The notes below the pieces were generated by a model. It saw only the letters and a program-made list of their open reading frames with translations, was not told the origin of the DNA and ran no database searches. This document shows, piece by piece, positions 16,957 to 25,567 of a DNA stretch of 64,000 bases (positions are counted from its first letter, which is position 1; each line of letters starts with the position of its first letter). A program made the position numbers and the translations under genes. The DNA comes from Nostoc sp. FACHB-152. GTDB lineage: Bacteria; Cyanobacteriota; Cyanobacteriia; Cyanobacteriales; Nostocaceae. The stretch lies in contig NZ_JACJRV010000015.1 of the NCBI RefSeq assembly GCF_014697475.1, forward strand, positions 1 to 64,000, in the 5' to 3' direction.

Positions 16957-17257
16957 TCAAACCTCTAGCTGTTTAATATCTGCGTCTATTGCTTGGTCTA
17001 TTTCGATAAACTTTGGCCCAGCAATGATAACTATCACCATCATTAATAAACTCGTCACCCTGATAATGCTTACTACATTAGGGTCTTCAAAATTACTCGT
17101 CCCGACTAATAATGCTGCGGCAAAATTACGCTGGGCTGTGCCAACTCCTAATACTCTTTGGGTATCAATACCAGGCCCACCTAGTTGTTGTCAAAGCTTA
17201 CGAATTACGCGTCTCACAGGACGGATAATTCTTGATATTTCGTTGATTTGGATAATT
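16957..17257 (-). pseudogene. Remnant of a bile acid:sodium symporter-family transporter
   Basis: Read on the minus strand, 17190-16957 encodes about 77 codons: QQLGGPGIDTQRVLGVGTAQ, RNFAAALLVGTSNF, then a hydrophobic segment MMVIVIIAGPKF and a stop at 16957-16959. 'LGxGTAQRNxxAAL' is typical of the C-terminal half of SBF-type sodium-coupled transporters. A TGA at 17191-17193 interrupts the frame, but recognisable frame continues upstream (IIRPVRRVIRKL) to about 17257. At least two thirds of the gene is missing. It lies directly before the chemosensory cluster. The plus-strand frame over it is only its antisense shadow. Confidence 0.6.
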
Positions 17258-17341
17258 TATATCAGACGTGAATTGGTATTACAGAATAGTAAGGCTATCT
17301 TAAGAAAGAACCCTTGTTATCAGGCTGGGTGAGGTGGACTG

Positions 17342-17797
17342 ATGTTACTATTACTCTTCTACATAAATAATCAGCGTTATGCTCTAGCTAGTCAGCAGGT
17401 TATAGAAGTTTTACCACTTGTTAGCCTCAATATCCTTCCTCATGCACCTGATTATTTTGCGGGTGTGTTTAACTATCGAGGACAGGTTGTTCCTGTATTA
17501 GATTTATGTCAGTTGATGTCGGGTAAACCTTGCTCTCAACACTTAAGTTCTCGAATTATTCTGGTGAACTATTGGGGAGGGGATGTTGCGAAGTCTTCTG
17601 TTGTTGGTTTAATGGCAGAGCGAGTTGTAGAAACATTGCATAAATCAAATACAGAGTTAGTAGATACCAATGTCCAGATAGGTGCAGCCCCATATCTGGG
17701 TAAAATGATTTTAGACGAGCAAGGCATGATTCAATGTCTGCGGATTGAATATTTGTTATCAGAGTCCGAACAGGTGTATCTTTTGCCAGCAAACTAA
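17342..17797 (+). CDS. CheW-like adaptor (WspB-like)
   Basis: A 151-residue single CheW domain that would couple chemoreceptor and CheA kinase. Typical features: LFYINNQRYALASQQVIEVL at the N-terminus and GVFNYRGQVVPVLDL (about 41-55), where the RGQ/P-V-x-D core is diagnostic. The start ATG at 17342 is preceded by GAGGTGG. It is the first gene of a same-strand cluster and lies 32 bases before the CheR-TPR gene, the order expected for a Wsp-type locus (WspB then WspC), although here the receptor comes third. Confidence 0.9.
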   Translation: MLLLLFYINNQRYALASQQVIEVLPLVSLNILPHAPDYFAGVFNYRGQVVPVLDLCQLMSGKPCSQHLSSRIILVNYWGGDVAKSSVVGLMAERVVETLHKSNTELVDTNVQIGAAPYLGKMILDEQGMIQCLRIEYLLSESEQVYLLPAN

Positions 17798-17829
17798 ATA
17801 ATGCTTTTGGAGCATCCATCGTTGAACAA

Positions 17830-19044
17830 ATGACATATTCTGATGGTGAAGCTTTACTGAGACTAAAAATTGGTTTAGATGCAAGTTCAATAGGCTCGGC
17901 TAACATTGCTAGAGCGATTGACCAGAGGATGGCAGATAGCAAAATTACAGATATAGCCTGCTATTTGGAACGGGTGCAGGAATCTACATCTGAATGGGAA
18001 GCATTAATTGATAATGTGATTGTTCCGGAAACTTGGTTTTTTCGGGAGCGAGAATCATTTAAGTTTTTGCAAAAATATATTCAATCGGAATGGTTGAAAA
18101 ATCGCACTACTAAAGTATTGCGGATTTTAAGCGTACCATGTTCTACTGGGGAAGAGCCTTATTCAATTGCGATCGCTCTTTTAGAAGCTGGGTTAAATCC
18201 AGCTAACTTTCACATTGATGCTATTGATATTAGTAAAAAATGTTTGTTAGCCGCTCAAAAAGCAATTTACGACAAATATTCTTTTCGTAGCAATACTTTA
18301 TCTTTTCAAGAACGCTATTTTCAACCAACCCAGACGGGATATAAACTGTGTGAACAGATCAGAAATTTAGTGCATTTTCGCCAAGCTAATTTAGCAGCTC
18401 CCGATTTTATGGTTGCTGCCGCATCCTATGATGTTGTCTTTTGCCGCAACTTGTTAATTTATTTTGACCGCAGTACCAAAGAACGCACTATCCGCACCTT
18501 AGAACGATTAATTGTTCCGGATGGTTTGTTATTTGTGGGTCATGCAGAAACAGGTTTATTGCTAAATTCGCGCTTTACATTAGTGCCGCACTCTATGGCA
18601 TTTGCCTATCGCAAGACAAATGTTTCTCGAACTGTAGCAAAATATAGTAGCCCAGGCGATCGCAAAAAGCACCGTTTCATTCAACCAAGACAGCGCATCG
18701 CTCACCATCCCAAATCGCAGCAGCAACAAATTCAGCAGACAAGCTTGCTAGATACTGCTAAAACTTTAGCTGACCAAGGCTCTTTGCAGCAAGCTTGCCA
18801 ACTTTGCCAAGACTATCTCAACAAAAATTTGGTGAACGTTGAAGCCTATGTACTGCTTGGTCAAGTGCAACAAGCGATGGGACAAAATGAACAAGCTGCA
18901 ACATCCTTTCAAAAAGCAATTTATCTGCAACCAAATCACGAAGAAGCTTTAATTCATTTAGCATTGCTGCGAGAACATCAGGGCGACATGACAAATGCTC
19001 ATTTGCTGTGGCAACGCATTCACCGACTTCATCATAAACAATAA
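17830..19044 (+). CDS. CheR methyltransferase with C-terminal TPR (WspC-like)
   Basis: This would methylate glutamates of the neighbouring chemoreceptor using S-adenosylmethionine. The family hallmark VPETWFFRE is at residues 65-73, the SAM-binding SVPCSTGEEPYS at 101-112 and the VFCRNLLIYF block near 200. A linker rich in Gln (about 270-310) leads into tetratricopeptide-like repeats (about 315-395, e.g. VEAYVLLGQVQQAMGQNEQA). A CheR with a TPR tail is characteristic of WspC rather than classical CheR. It follows the CheW gene closely. The TPR part probably docks the enzyme on the receptor array. Confidence 0.92.
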   Translation: MTYSDGEALLRLKIGLDASSIGSANIARAIDQRMADSKITDIACYLERVQESTSEWEALIDNVIVPETWFFRERESFKFLQKYIQSEWLKNRTTKVLRILSVPCSTGEEPYSIAIALLEAGLNPANFHIDAIDISKKCLLAAQKAIYDKYSFRSNTLSFQERYFQPTQTGYKLCEQIRNLVHFRQANLAAPDFMVAAASYDVVFCRNLLIYFDRSTKERTIRTLERLIVPDGLLFVGHAETGLLLNSRFTLVPHSMAFAYRKTNVSRTVAKYSSPGDRKKHRFIQPRQRIAHHPKSQQQQIQQTSLLDTAKTLADQGSLQQACQLCQDYLNKNLVNVEAYVLLGQVQQAMGQNEQAATSFQKAIYLQPNHEEALIHLALLREHQGDMTNAHLLWQRIHRLHHKQ

Positions 19045-19075
19045 ATATGATTTGTGGTGTAATAGATATTTCTGC

Positions 19076-19179
19076 TATAGGACTCATATTTAATTTTTGA
19101 AAAAATCAGTACATTTCCATCTGCTATCTTTCCTATTGCCTTACTACACCTGTATGTTCAGTAATCAAACCGGATTCCT
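19076..19179 (-). repeat. MITE-like repeat, family A, copy 3 (inverted)
   Basis: Begins TATAGGACTCATATTTAATT and ends with the complement of AGGAATCCGGTTTGATTAC, matching the copy at 4647-4773 in reverse. It sits between the CheR and receptor genes, inside the 313-base spacer of the cluster. The remainder, up to 19357, shows no gene. Confidence 0.6.
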
Positions 19180-19357
19180 CCAGGTAACAAATTATTAATT
19201 TTCATATCTTTTACTTACAACTTGTTTGTCTGCTTGCTGACATGGGAAAGCTTGCACTTACAAGATATTTTGTATGTCTTGATTATCTTTCTATAGCTAG
19301 AGAATTTCGAGAAGTTAATTAAATTCTGTTTGCATCATTTGAGGACAAGGTAAAGAT

Positions 19358-21034
19358 ATGCGGCAAGGGCTAAGACTGAACCAATTTGTAGTAGCTGGAT
19401 GTGGGCTAATAGTAATATTAGCTAGTATTACAGCTTTTATTACTAAAAAAACTAATGAAGAATTAGTAGATAATGCCAATTTAGTCACCAAAAATTACCA
19501 AATAAAAGGAAACTTAAACCAATTAGAAAAGCTTTTAGTAGATTCAGAAACTGGGCAGCGAGGATTTATTATTACCAATAGACCAGAATATTTAGAACCT
19601 TTTAATAAAGCAAAAGAACAGATAATTGCAATTTTTGATGAACTAGAGTTAGAGTTAAAAAATGACGATTTAAAAATAGCTAGTTTAAATAAAATTCAAG
19701 AATTATCAGAACAAAAAAATAAAATATCTGAAGAAACCATCCAACTTAAAAAGTTAAATAAACAACAAGAGTTACTAAATTACTTTTATGCCAACAAAGG
19801 CAAAAATGTAATGGATAATCTTAGAAAAGAAATTGAAAGAATGCTGCTAGTTGAAGATGAGGAGTTAAAAGAAAGACAACAGCAAGTTAATCAACTGCAA
19901 AATTTTTCTAACTTAGTTATTTGGTCAACTTATGTAATGCTTGTAATAACGGTAATAGCAGTTTGTCTTGCTATTATTCTGATTCCAAGCCGAGCTTTGA
20001 GCAGTTCTTTACAAAATGCTTTTAATTTAGCAGAAAAGGTGTCTGATGGTGATTTAACAGTTGAGGTAGAAGCAACTTCCAATGATGTGATTGGTAAGCT
20101 GATGGTGACTTTGAAAAACATGGCCCAAAACCTTAGTAATCTGATCCGAAAAGTACAACAATCTGGTATTCAGGCAACTTCTTCAGCAACGCAAATAGCA
20201 GCATCTGGTAAACAATTAGAAGCTACACTAACAGAACAAGTAGCTTCAACAAATGAAGTTGCAGCCGCCGCGAAAGAAATTTCTGCTACTTCCAGAGAAC
20301 TTGTAAAAACAATGGAAGAAGTTGCTGCTATGTCGCAAAGTACAACAATTGCAGCTAGCGATAGTCAAAAAGATTTGTTGCGGATGGAAGCTACCATGCG
20401 TCAATTAGCAGAAGCGACCAACTCAATTGCAGCTAGGCTAGGAGTAATTAGCGAAAAAGCTAACAATATTAATAATATTGTGGTCACCATCACTAAAGTC
20501 GCAGACCAAACAAATTTGCTGTCTTTGAATGCAGCTATTGAAGCCGAAAAAGCTGGGGAATATGGCTTAGGTTTTGCTGTAGTGGCTAGGGAAATTCGCC
20601 GTTTAGCAGACCAAACCGCAGTCGCTACTTTAGATATTGAACAGATGGTTAAACAAATGCAATCTTCTGTGTCTACAGGCGTAATGGAAATGGATAAGTT
20701 CGCCACAGAAGTAGGACGCAGTGTAGAAGATGTGGCTAATATTAGCACTCAGGTAGGTCAAATTATCGAACAAGTACAAGAGTTATCACCTCGATTTGAA
20801 TCGGTTAATCAAGGTATGGAAACTCAATCTCAAGGCGCGTTGCAAATTAGCGAGGCGATGACTCAGTTAAGCAATACTTCTGCTCAAACGGCTGGTTCTT
20901 TAAGAGAAATTAATAATGCTATTTCTCAACTTAGTCAAGTTGCTCAAGTTTTGCGACAAGAGATTTCTCGCTTCAAACTCAAAGGTGAAAACTCAATTTC
21001 TAATTTTGCTGAATCTAGCTCATCACATTTGTAA
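19358..21034 (+). CDS. Methyl-accepting chemotaxis protein with CHASE3-type sensor (WspA-like)
   Basis: 558 residues. A first membrane helix (about 9-27) is followed by an extracytoplasmic helical domain with the CHASE3 signature DSETGQRGFIITNRPEYL (about 60-77), then a second helix (about 191-213), a HAMP domain (about 213-265) and a long coiled-coil signalling domain. The hairpin tip reads DQTNLLSLNAAIEAEKAGE, followed by GFAVVAREIRRLADQT, the highly conserved CheA/CheW contact region. CHASE3-like sensors are also found in receptors that respond to surface contact or envelope stress. It sits in the middle of the Wsp-like cluster and is the presumed input of the pathway. Confidence 0.93.
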   Translation: MRQGLRLNQFVVAGCGLIVILASITAFITKKTNEELVDNANLVTKNYQIKGNLNQLEKLLVDSETGQRGFIITNRPEYLEPFNKAKEQIIAIFDELELELKNDDLKIASLNKIQELSEQKNKISEETIQLKKLNKQQELLNYFYANKGKNVMDNLRKEIERMLLVEDEELKERQQQVNQLQNFSNLVIWSTYVMLVITVIAVCLAIILIPSRALSSSLQNAFNLAEKVSDGDLTVEVEATSNDVIGKLMVTLKNMAQNLSNLIRKVQQSGIQATSSATQIAASGKQLEATLTEQVASTNEVAAAAKEISATSRELVKTMEEVAAMSQSTTIAASDSQKDLLRMEATMRQLAEATNSIAARLGVISEKANNINNIVVTITKVADQTNLLSLNAAIEAEKAGEYGLGFAVVAREIRRLADQTAVATLDIEQMVKQMQSSVSTGVMEMDKFATEVGRSVEDVANISTQVGQIIEQVQELSPRFESVNQGMETQSQGALQISEAMTQLSNTSAQTAGSLREINNAISQLSQVAQVLRQEISRFKLKGENSISNFAESSSSHL

Positions 21035-21037
21035 AAT

Positions 21038-21110
21038 ATAATAATTTGGTTTGATTACTGAGCATACTTGTTTACTCAGGCAATAGGCAATAGCAAAGAA
21101 GACAGCTAAG
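21038..21110 (+). repeat. MITE-like repeat, family A, partial copy
   Basis: Contains ATTTGGTTTGATTACTGA and the CAATAGG heptamers of family A in the same order as at 4650-4716, but the right terminal repeat is missing. It lies directly after the receptor stop codon. Confidence 0.5.
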
Positions 21111-21243
21111 AATTCCTGGATGTTTTTATAATATTTACAAGCCAGGATAATCTATTAATCTATCGAAAAATAATACATTAAAAATGCAAGCCGAAAGTTT
21201 AAATTATAAATCTTTGATTTATTCAAATTATTAATTAGCTGCC

Positions 21244-21936
21244 ATGAATACTACTGATTATATCAACCAAGAGTATTGTTACAAAATCATCGGGATTGGC
21301 GGCGATCGCTCTTGTCAAGAGTTAACGAATTTTATTCATTGTCGTAATTGTCCTGTTTACTCAAAGATTGGACGCAATTTACTTGAACGCACTGTACCAG
21401 AAAATTATCGCCATGAGTGGAGTAAGTTATTTATAGAACAAAGACGCGAGTCTGAGAATTTAACCACCACAGCAACTTTAACAGTAGTTATATTTCGTTT
21501 GCAGCGAGAATGGCTAGCGTTGTCTACAGGAGTTTTTCAAGAAACTATATCTCCTAGTTTGATTCATACCGTACCCCATCGTAGTAACCAAATATTACGG
21601 GGATTGGTTAATATTCGGGGCGAATTACAATTGTGTATCTCGTTAACCCATCTGCTGAATTTAGAAATTGCTGACACCACAGTAGAAGCTTTCAGCCCTA
21701 TAGTATATCCCCGCATGGTAGTAGTAGAAAAAGGCGGTAGTGTTTGGGTATTTCCTGTAGATGAACTCTACGGTGTACAGCGATTTCATCAACATGAATT
21801 ACGAGATACACCAAATAGTATGACGGCGACAACTCAAAACTTCACCAAAGGATTTTTTTATTGGCAGGATAAAAGTCTGAGCTATTTGGATGAAGAATTA
21901 TTATTCACCACTTTAAATAGGAAGGTATGGCGATGA
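21244..21936 (+). CDS. CheW-like adaptor with Cys-rich N-terminus (WspD-like)
   Basis: 230 residues. The C-terminal two thirds form a CheW domain (VVIFRLQREWLALSTGVFQE, then GLVNIRGELQLCISL). The N-terminal about 75 residues hold four cysteines, C12, C24, C33 and C36, in the pattern YCYKIIGIGGDRSC...HCRNCPVYS. This matches, from memory, the N-terminus of Pseudomonas WspD, so it is a strong marker of a Wsp-type system. The cysteine set could bind a metal or cofactor; that is inference. Its stop overlaps the next gene's ATG (ATGA at 21933), so the two are translationally coupled. Confidence 0.9.
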   Translation: MNTTDYINQEYCYKIIGIGGDRSCQELTNFIHCRNCPVYSKIGRNLLERTVPENYRHEWSKLFIEQRRESENLTTTATLTVVIFRLQREWLALSTGVFQETISPSLIHTVPHRSNQILRGLVNIRGELQLCISLTHLLNLEIADTTVEAFSPIVYPRMVVVEKGGSVWVFPVDELYGVQRFHQHELRDTPNSMTATTQNFTKGFFYWQDKSLSYLDEELLFTTLNRKVWR

Positions 21937-24206
21937 CAAAACAACCAGATTATAGCCAATTTTCCTTGCTAGATTTATTTAGCATGGAGGTGAAAACCCA
22001 GTGTGCTGTCTTAAACCATAGCCTGTTGGTACTAGAAACTCAATCCCACTCCCAGGAAGAATTAGCAGCTTTAATGCGTGCAGCACATTCTATTAAAGGT
22101 GCAGCCAGAATTGTCGAACTAGATTCTGTTGTCACCCTGGCGCATGGGATGGAAGACTGCTTTGTAGCAGCGCAGGCGGAAAAAATTCGGCTAACTGCGG
22201 CTGATATTGATGTGCTGCTGGCGGCTGTAGATATGTTGCTGCATATCGGCCAAGCTTGTGAAGGTAACTCTAATCCTCAATTTCCAGATGCAGCCAGCAT
22301 TCAATATTTAGTAACTGCGATCGCTAATATTGGCAATTCTCCAGCTGTCAGTCAACCACTACCAGTAATTTTAGAACCAACCTCTAAAGAATCACCTTGG
22401 GTTATGCCGCCATCTCAGGTTTTTAACTCAGGGGAAAAACCCGAACCTGTACAAAATCGAGTTGTGCGGGTAGGGGCAGAAAATCTCAACTGCTTGATGG
22501 GATTAGCTGGAGAGTCGTTGGTTGAGGCCAAGTGGTTGGAAAATTTTACCGACTCGCTATTAAAATTAAAAACTACTCACACACAGTTATTTGGCTTATT
22601 AGAAGGATTACAAGAACTATTAGGTAATAAGCATTCTCGACATTTGATAGACCGTCAGATACAAGAACAAATGAGTGCGGTAAGTCAAACAGCTAGTGAA
22701 TGCCGCCAGCTATTAGGCGATCGCCATAATGAACTCCAGTTATATTGTCAGCGATCGACTAACCTTGCAGACCGCCTATATCGGCAAGTCATCGCCACTC
22801 ACATGAGTCCCTTTGGCGAAGGCGGACAAGGCTTTCCTCGCATGGTGCGGGACATGGCTAGACAATTAGATAAACGCATCAAACTCGAAATTATTGGCAA
22901 ATCCACCCTAGTAGACAGGGACATTCTCGAACGGTTAGAAGCACCTTTAACTCATCTTCTGCGTAACGCCATAGACCACGGTATCGAGACACCCCAAGAA
23001 CGTTTAGCCGCAGGTAAACCCGAAACCGGCACAATTCGGATCGAAGTTGTGCATCGTGCCGGAATGTTATTAATTACCGTGTCAGATGATGGTCGCGGAA
23101 TAAATATAGAATTTTTGCGTCAAGAGATTGTCAATAAAAACCTGACTACTCCAGAAATGGCAGCAAAACTCACTGAAGCCGAATTAATGGATTTCTTATT
23201 TTTACCTGGATTTTCCACAGCCAAGACAGTTACAGAAATTTCTGGTCGGGGCGTAGGTTTGGATGTGGCACACAGCACAGTCCGGGAAGTTGGCGGCAAT
23301 TTACGGGCGGTTTCTCAGTTTGGGATGGGTATGAGCTTTTACTTACAGCTACCCCTCACACTGTCAGTATTGCGGACTCTAGTAGTTGAAATCGCTAATG
23401 AACCTTACGCCTTTGGTTTGGCACGTATTGATCAGGTGCTGATGGTTCCCAGGTCAGCAATTGTAGTGTCTGAGAATCAACCATTTTTCATGGTCAACGA
23501 CCAAGCGGTAGCATTAATTGCAGCCCATCAAGTTCTAGAATTGCCAGCGTCGGTAGGAAATTCTGAATTTTTGCCAGTGGTGATTGTGAGCGATCGCTTC
23601 AGCCGCTATGGTGTAGTTGTAGATAAATTTATTGGTGAATGCAGTTTAGTTGTTCGTCCTCTCGACCCGCGTTTAGGCAAAGTTCCCAATATCAGTGCCG
23701 CCGCGCTATTAGATGATGGTTCACCAGTGTTAATTATCGATATTGAAGATTTAGTCCGTTCCATTGCCAAACTACTTTCTAGTGGACAACTCAGCCAAGT
23801 CAATCATTCCTCTCAGCAAGAAGTTGCCAAAACTTACAAGCGTGTTTTGGTGGTAGATGATTCGATTACAGTCCGCGAAATGGAGCGTAAACTGTTAGAA
23901 AACAAGGGTTATAAAGTCGAAGTTGCAGTTAATGGAATGGATGGATGGAACGCCATCCGCAGTAGTGATTACAATTTGGTAATTACCGATATTGATATGC
24001 CGAGAATGAATGGTTTTGAATTTACCACTAAAATCAAAACCCATGACAAATTAAAGCAGACACCTGTAATTATCGTTTCTTACAAAGACCGAGAAGAAGA
24101 TAGAATTCGTGGCTTAGAAGCAGGGGCAAATTACTATCTAACTAAGAGCAGTTTTCATGATGACACTTTGTTAAACGCCGTACTCGACCTAATTGGCGAG
24201 GCGTAG
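21933..24206 (+). CDS. Hybrid CheA kinase with C-terminal receiver (WspE-like)
   Basis: Histidine kinase of the array. Domain order: Hpt with AAHSIKGAARIV (phospho-His near residue 52), dimerisation segment, ATPase domain (HLLRNAIDHGIETP as N box, SDDGRGIN, GRGVGLDV), CheW-like regulatory domain, then a receiver domain (VLVVDDSITVREMERKLLE, TDIDMPRMNGFEF with the acceptor Asp) at about residues 635-755. A CheA-REC fusion is the WspE layout. Two ATGs are possible; I chose 21933 because GAAGG at 21921-21925 is well spaced from it and it overlaps the upstream stop as ATGA, whereas 21927 is too close to that site. Confidence 0.93.
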   Translation: MTKQPDYSQFSLLDLFSMEVKTQCAVLNHSLLVLETQSHSQEELAALMRAAHSIKGAARIVELDSVVTLAHGMEDCFVAAQAEKIRLTAADIDVLLAAVDMLLHIGQACEGNSNPQFPDAASIQYLVTAIANIGNSPAVSQPLPVILEPTSKESPWVMPPSQVFNSGEKPEPVQNRVVRVGAENLNCLMGLAGESLVEAKWLENFTDSLLKLKTTHTQLFGLLEGLQELLGNKHSRHLIDRQIQEQMSAVSQTASECRQLLGDRHNELQLYCQRSTNLADRLYRQVIATHMSPFGEGGQGFPRMVRDMARQLDKRIKLEIIGKSTLVDRDILERLEAPLTHLLRNAIDHGIETPQERLAAGKPETGTIRIEVVHRAGMLLITVSDDGRGINIEFLRQEIVNKNLTTPEMAAKLTEAELMDFLFLPGFSTAKTVTEISGRGVGLDVAHSTVREVGGNLRAVSQFGMGMSFYLQLPLTLSVLRTLVVEIANEPYAFGLARIDQVLMVPRSAIVVSENQPFFMVNDQAVALIAAHQVLELPASVGNSEFLPVVIVSDRFSRYGVVVDKFIGECSLVVRPLDPRLGKVPNISAAALLDDGSPVLIIDIEDLVRSIAKLLSSGQLSQVNHSSQQEVAKTYKRVLVVDDSITVREMERKLLENKGYKVEVAVNGMDGWNAIRSSDYNLVITDIDMPRMNGFEFTTKIKTHDKLKQTPVIIVSYKDREEDRIRGLEAGANYYLTKSSFHDDTLLNAVLDLIGEA

Positions 24207-24236
24207 TGTCGTCTCAGTTGAAAGTCTTATCATGAA

Positions 24237-24305
24237 GACCGCAGAGGGTTTTGTACTTTCTGCACCTATGCCTTGAATCACAACTGATTAGTCGGATATG
24301 ATGTA
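24237..24305 (+). repeat. Dispersed repeat family B, copy 1
   Basis: Blocks GACCGCAGAGGGTTTT, CTTTCTGCAC and ACTGATTAGTCGGATATGAT occur in the same order at 38481-38579 and 57737-57812, with a partial copy at 38692-38738. It lies between the CheA and CheB genes. Confidence 0.5.
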
Positions 24306-24347
24306 AGGTTTGGAAAGGATACTACCTCTTCCAACTGGGTGCAAATG

Positions 24348-25325
24348 ATGAGAATTGCCATTGTTAACGATATGGGTATAGCCGTAGAGGTCATCCGGCG
24401 TACCATTGCCAAAATCCCAGATTATGATGTGGCTTGGGTTGCTTATGATGGCGCGGAAGCTGTCACCAAATGTGCAGTAGATACCCCCGACTTAATTTTG
24501 ATGGATGTGCTGATGCCAAATATGGATGGAGCTGAAGCCACCAAGCAAATCATGAACCAATCTCCCTGTGCAATTATGATGGTAACTGCCAGTGTTAATC
24601 GTTACGCTGGCAAAGTTTTTGAAGCAATGGCTTATGGTGCTTTAGATGCCATCAATACACCTATGGAAGGTAGTAGTGGACTACTAAAAAAAATCTCTAC
24701 TATTGCCAAATTAATTGATAAATCTCCTCGCCAAAGCATCCCAAACAAACACAATAATTTACCTTCTTTGATTGCGATTGGTGCTTCTACAGGTGGGCCG
24801 CAAGCATTAGTCAAAATTATCTCGCAATTTCCGCAAGATTTGTCTGCTGCTATAGTTATTGTGCAACATTTAGATGCTCAGTTTACTCCTAGTTTTGCCA
24901 GTTGGTTAAACGAACAAACTCCTTTGTCTGTGGAAGTAGCCAGTGCTAATTCTTACCTCCAACCAGGGAAGATTTTTCTGGCGGGGACAAATAATCATTT
25001 GGTGTTGCGTTCTAACCAAACCCTGGGCTATGAGCAAGAACCATCGGATTGTTCTTATCATCCGTCGATTGATGTCTTTTTTAAAAGTGCGGTTAAAAAC
25101 TGGGCTGGAAAAGGTGTCGGAGTCTTACTCACAGGTATGGGGCGGGATGGCGCTCAAGGTTTAAAAATGATGCGAGATGCGCGTTGGCATACCATCGCTC
25201 AAGACCGCAGCACTAGTATTATTTACGGTATGCCGAAAGCGGCGGCGGAATTGAATGCGGCTGTAGAAATTTTACCAGTTGAGGCGATCGCATCAGCTTG
25301 CGCTCACTCCTTATCAGCTTGGTAA
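24348..25325 (+). CDS. CheB-type methylesterase response regulator (WspF-like)
   Basis: 325 residues. An N-terminal receiver (MRIAIVNDMGIAVEVIRRTI, acceptor Asp in LILMDVLMPNMDG) is joined to a methylesterase domain whose catalytic Ser, His and Asp sit in IGASTGGPQA, IVQHLDAQF and LTGMGRDGAQG. It would remove methyl groups from the receptor and reset the array, opposing the CheR-TPR protein. Start choice is open: GTG 24339, ATG 24345 and ATG 24348 are all in frame; the last gives the usual MRIAIVND. It follows the CheA gene after about 140 bases that carry a repeat. Confidence 0.92.
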   Translation: MRIAIVNDMGIAVEVIRRTIAKIPDYDVAWVAYDGAEAVTKCAVDTPDLILMDVLMPNMDGAEATKQIMNQSPCAIMMVTASVNRYAGKVFEAMAYGALDAINTPMEGSSGLLKKISTIAKLIDKSPRQSIPNKHNNLPSLIAIGASTGGPQALVKIISQFPQDLSAAIVIVQHLDAQFTPSFASWLNEQTPLSVEVASANSYLQPGKIFLAGTNNHLVLRSNQTLGYEQEPSDCSYHPSIDVFFKSAVKNWAGKGVGVLLTGMGRDGAQGLKMMRDARWHTIAQDRSTSIIYGMPKAAAELNAAVEILPVEAIASACAHSLSAW

Positions 25326-25567
25326 TAAAATGTGTTTTTATTACATAAGAATATCGTAAAATTACTTATTTTTTCTTGTTTGGTTTCTTCCGGATATTAA
25401 TTATTAGAAAAATTACTAATAATCTAGTTCAATAAAATCAGAATATATATTATTTAAATGTGGCAGATATACTGAATTTTTACAAAATAATACAAAAATA
25501 GAAAAGTTTTAAAAGCAAGATAATATTGTATTAATTAAATTTTTTATTAAATTAATGCAATAGAACA

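Noticed and set aside
16895-17332. 145-codon plus-strand frame before the CheW gene
   Set aside because: Its composition is unnatural and the opposite strand reads as a recognisable transporter relic, so it is an antisense shadow.
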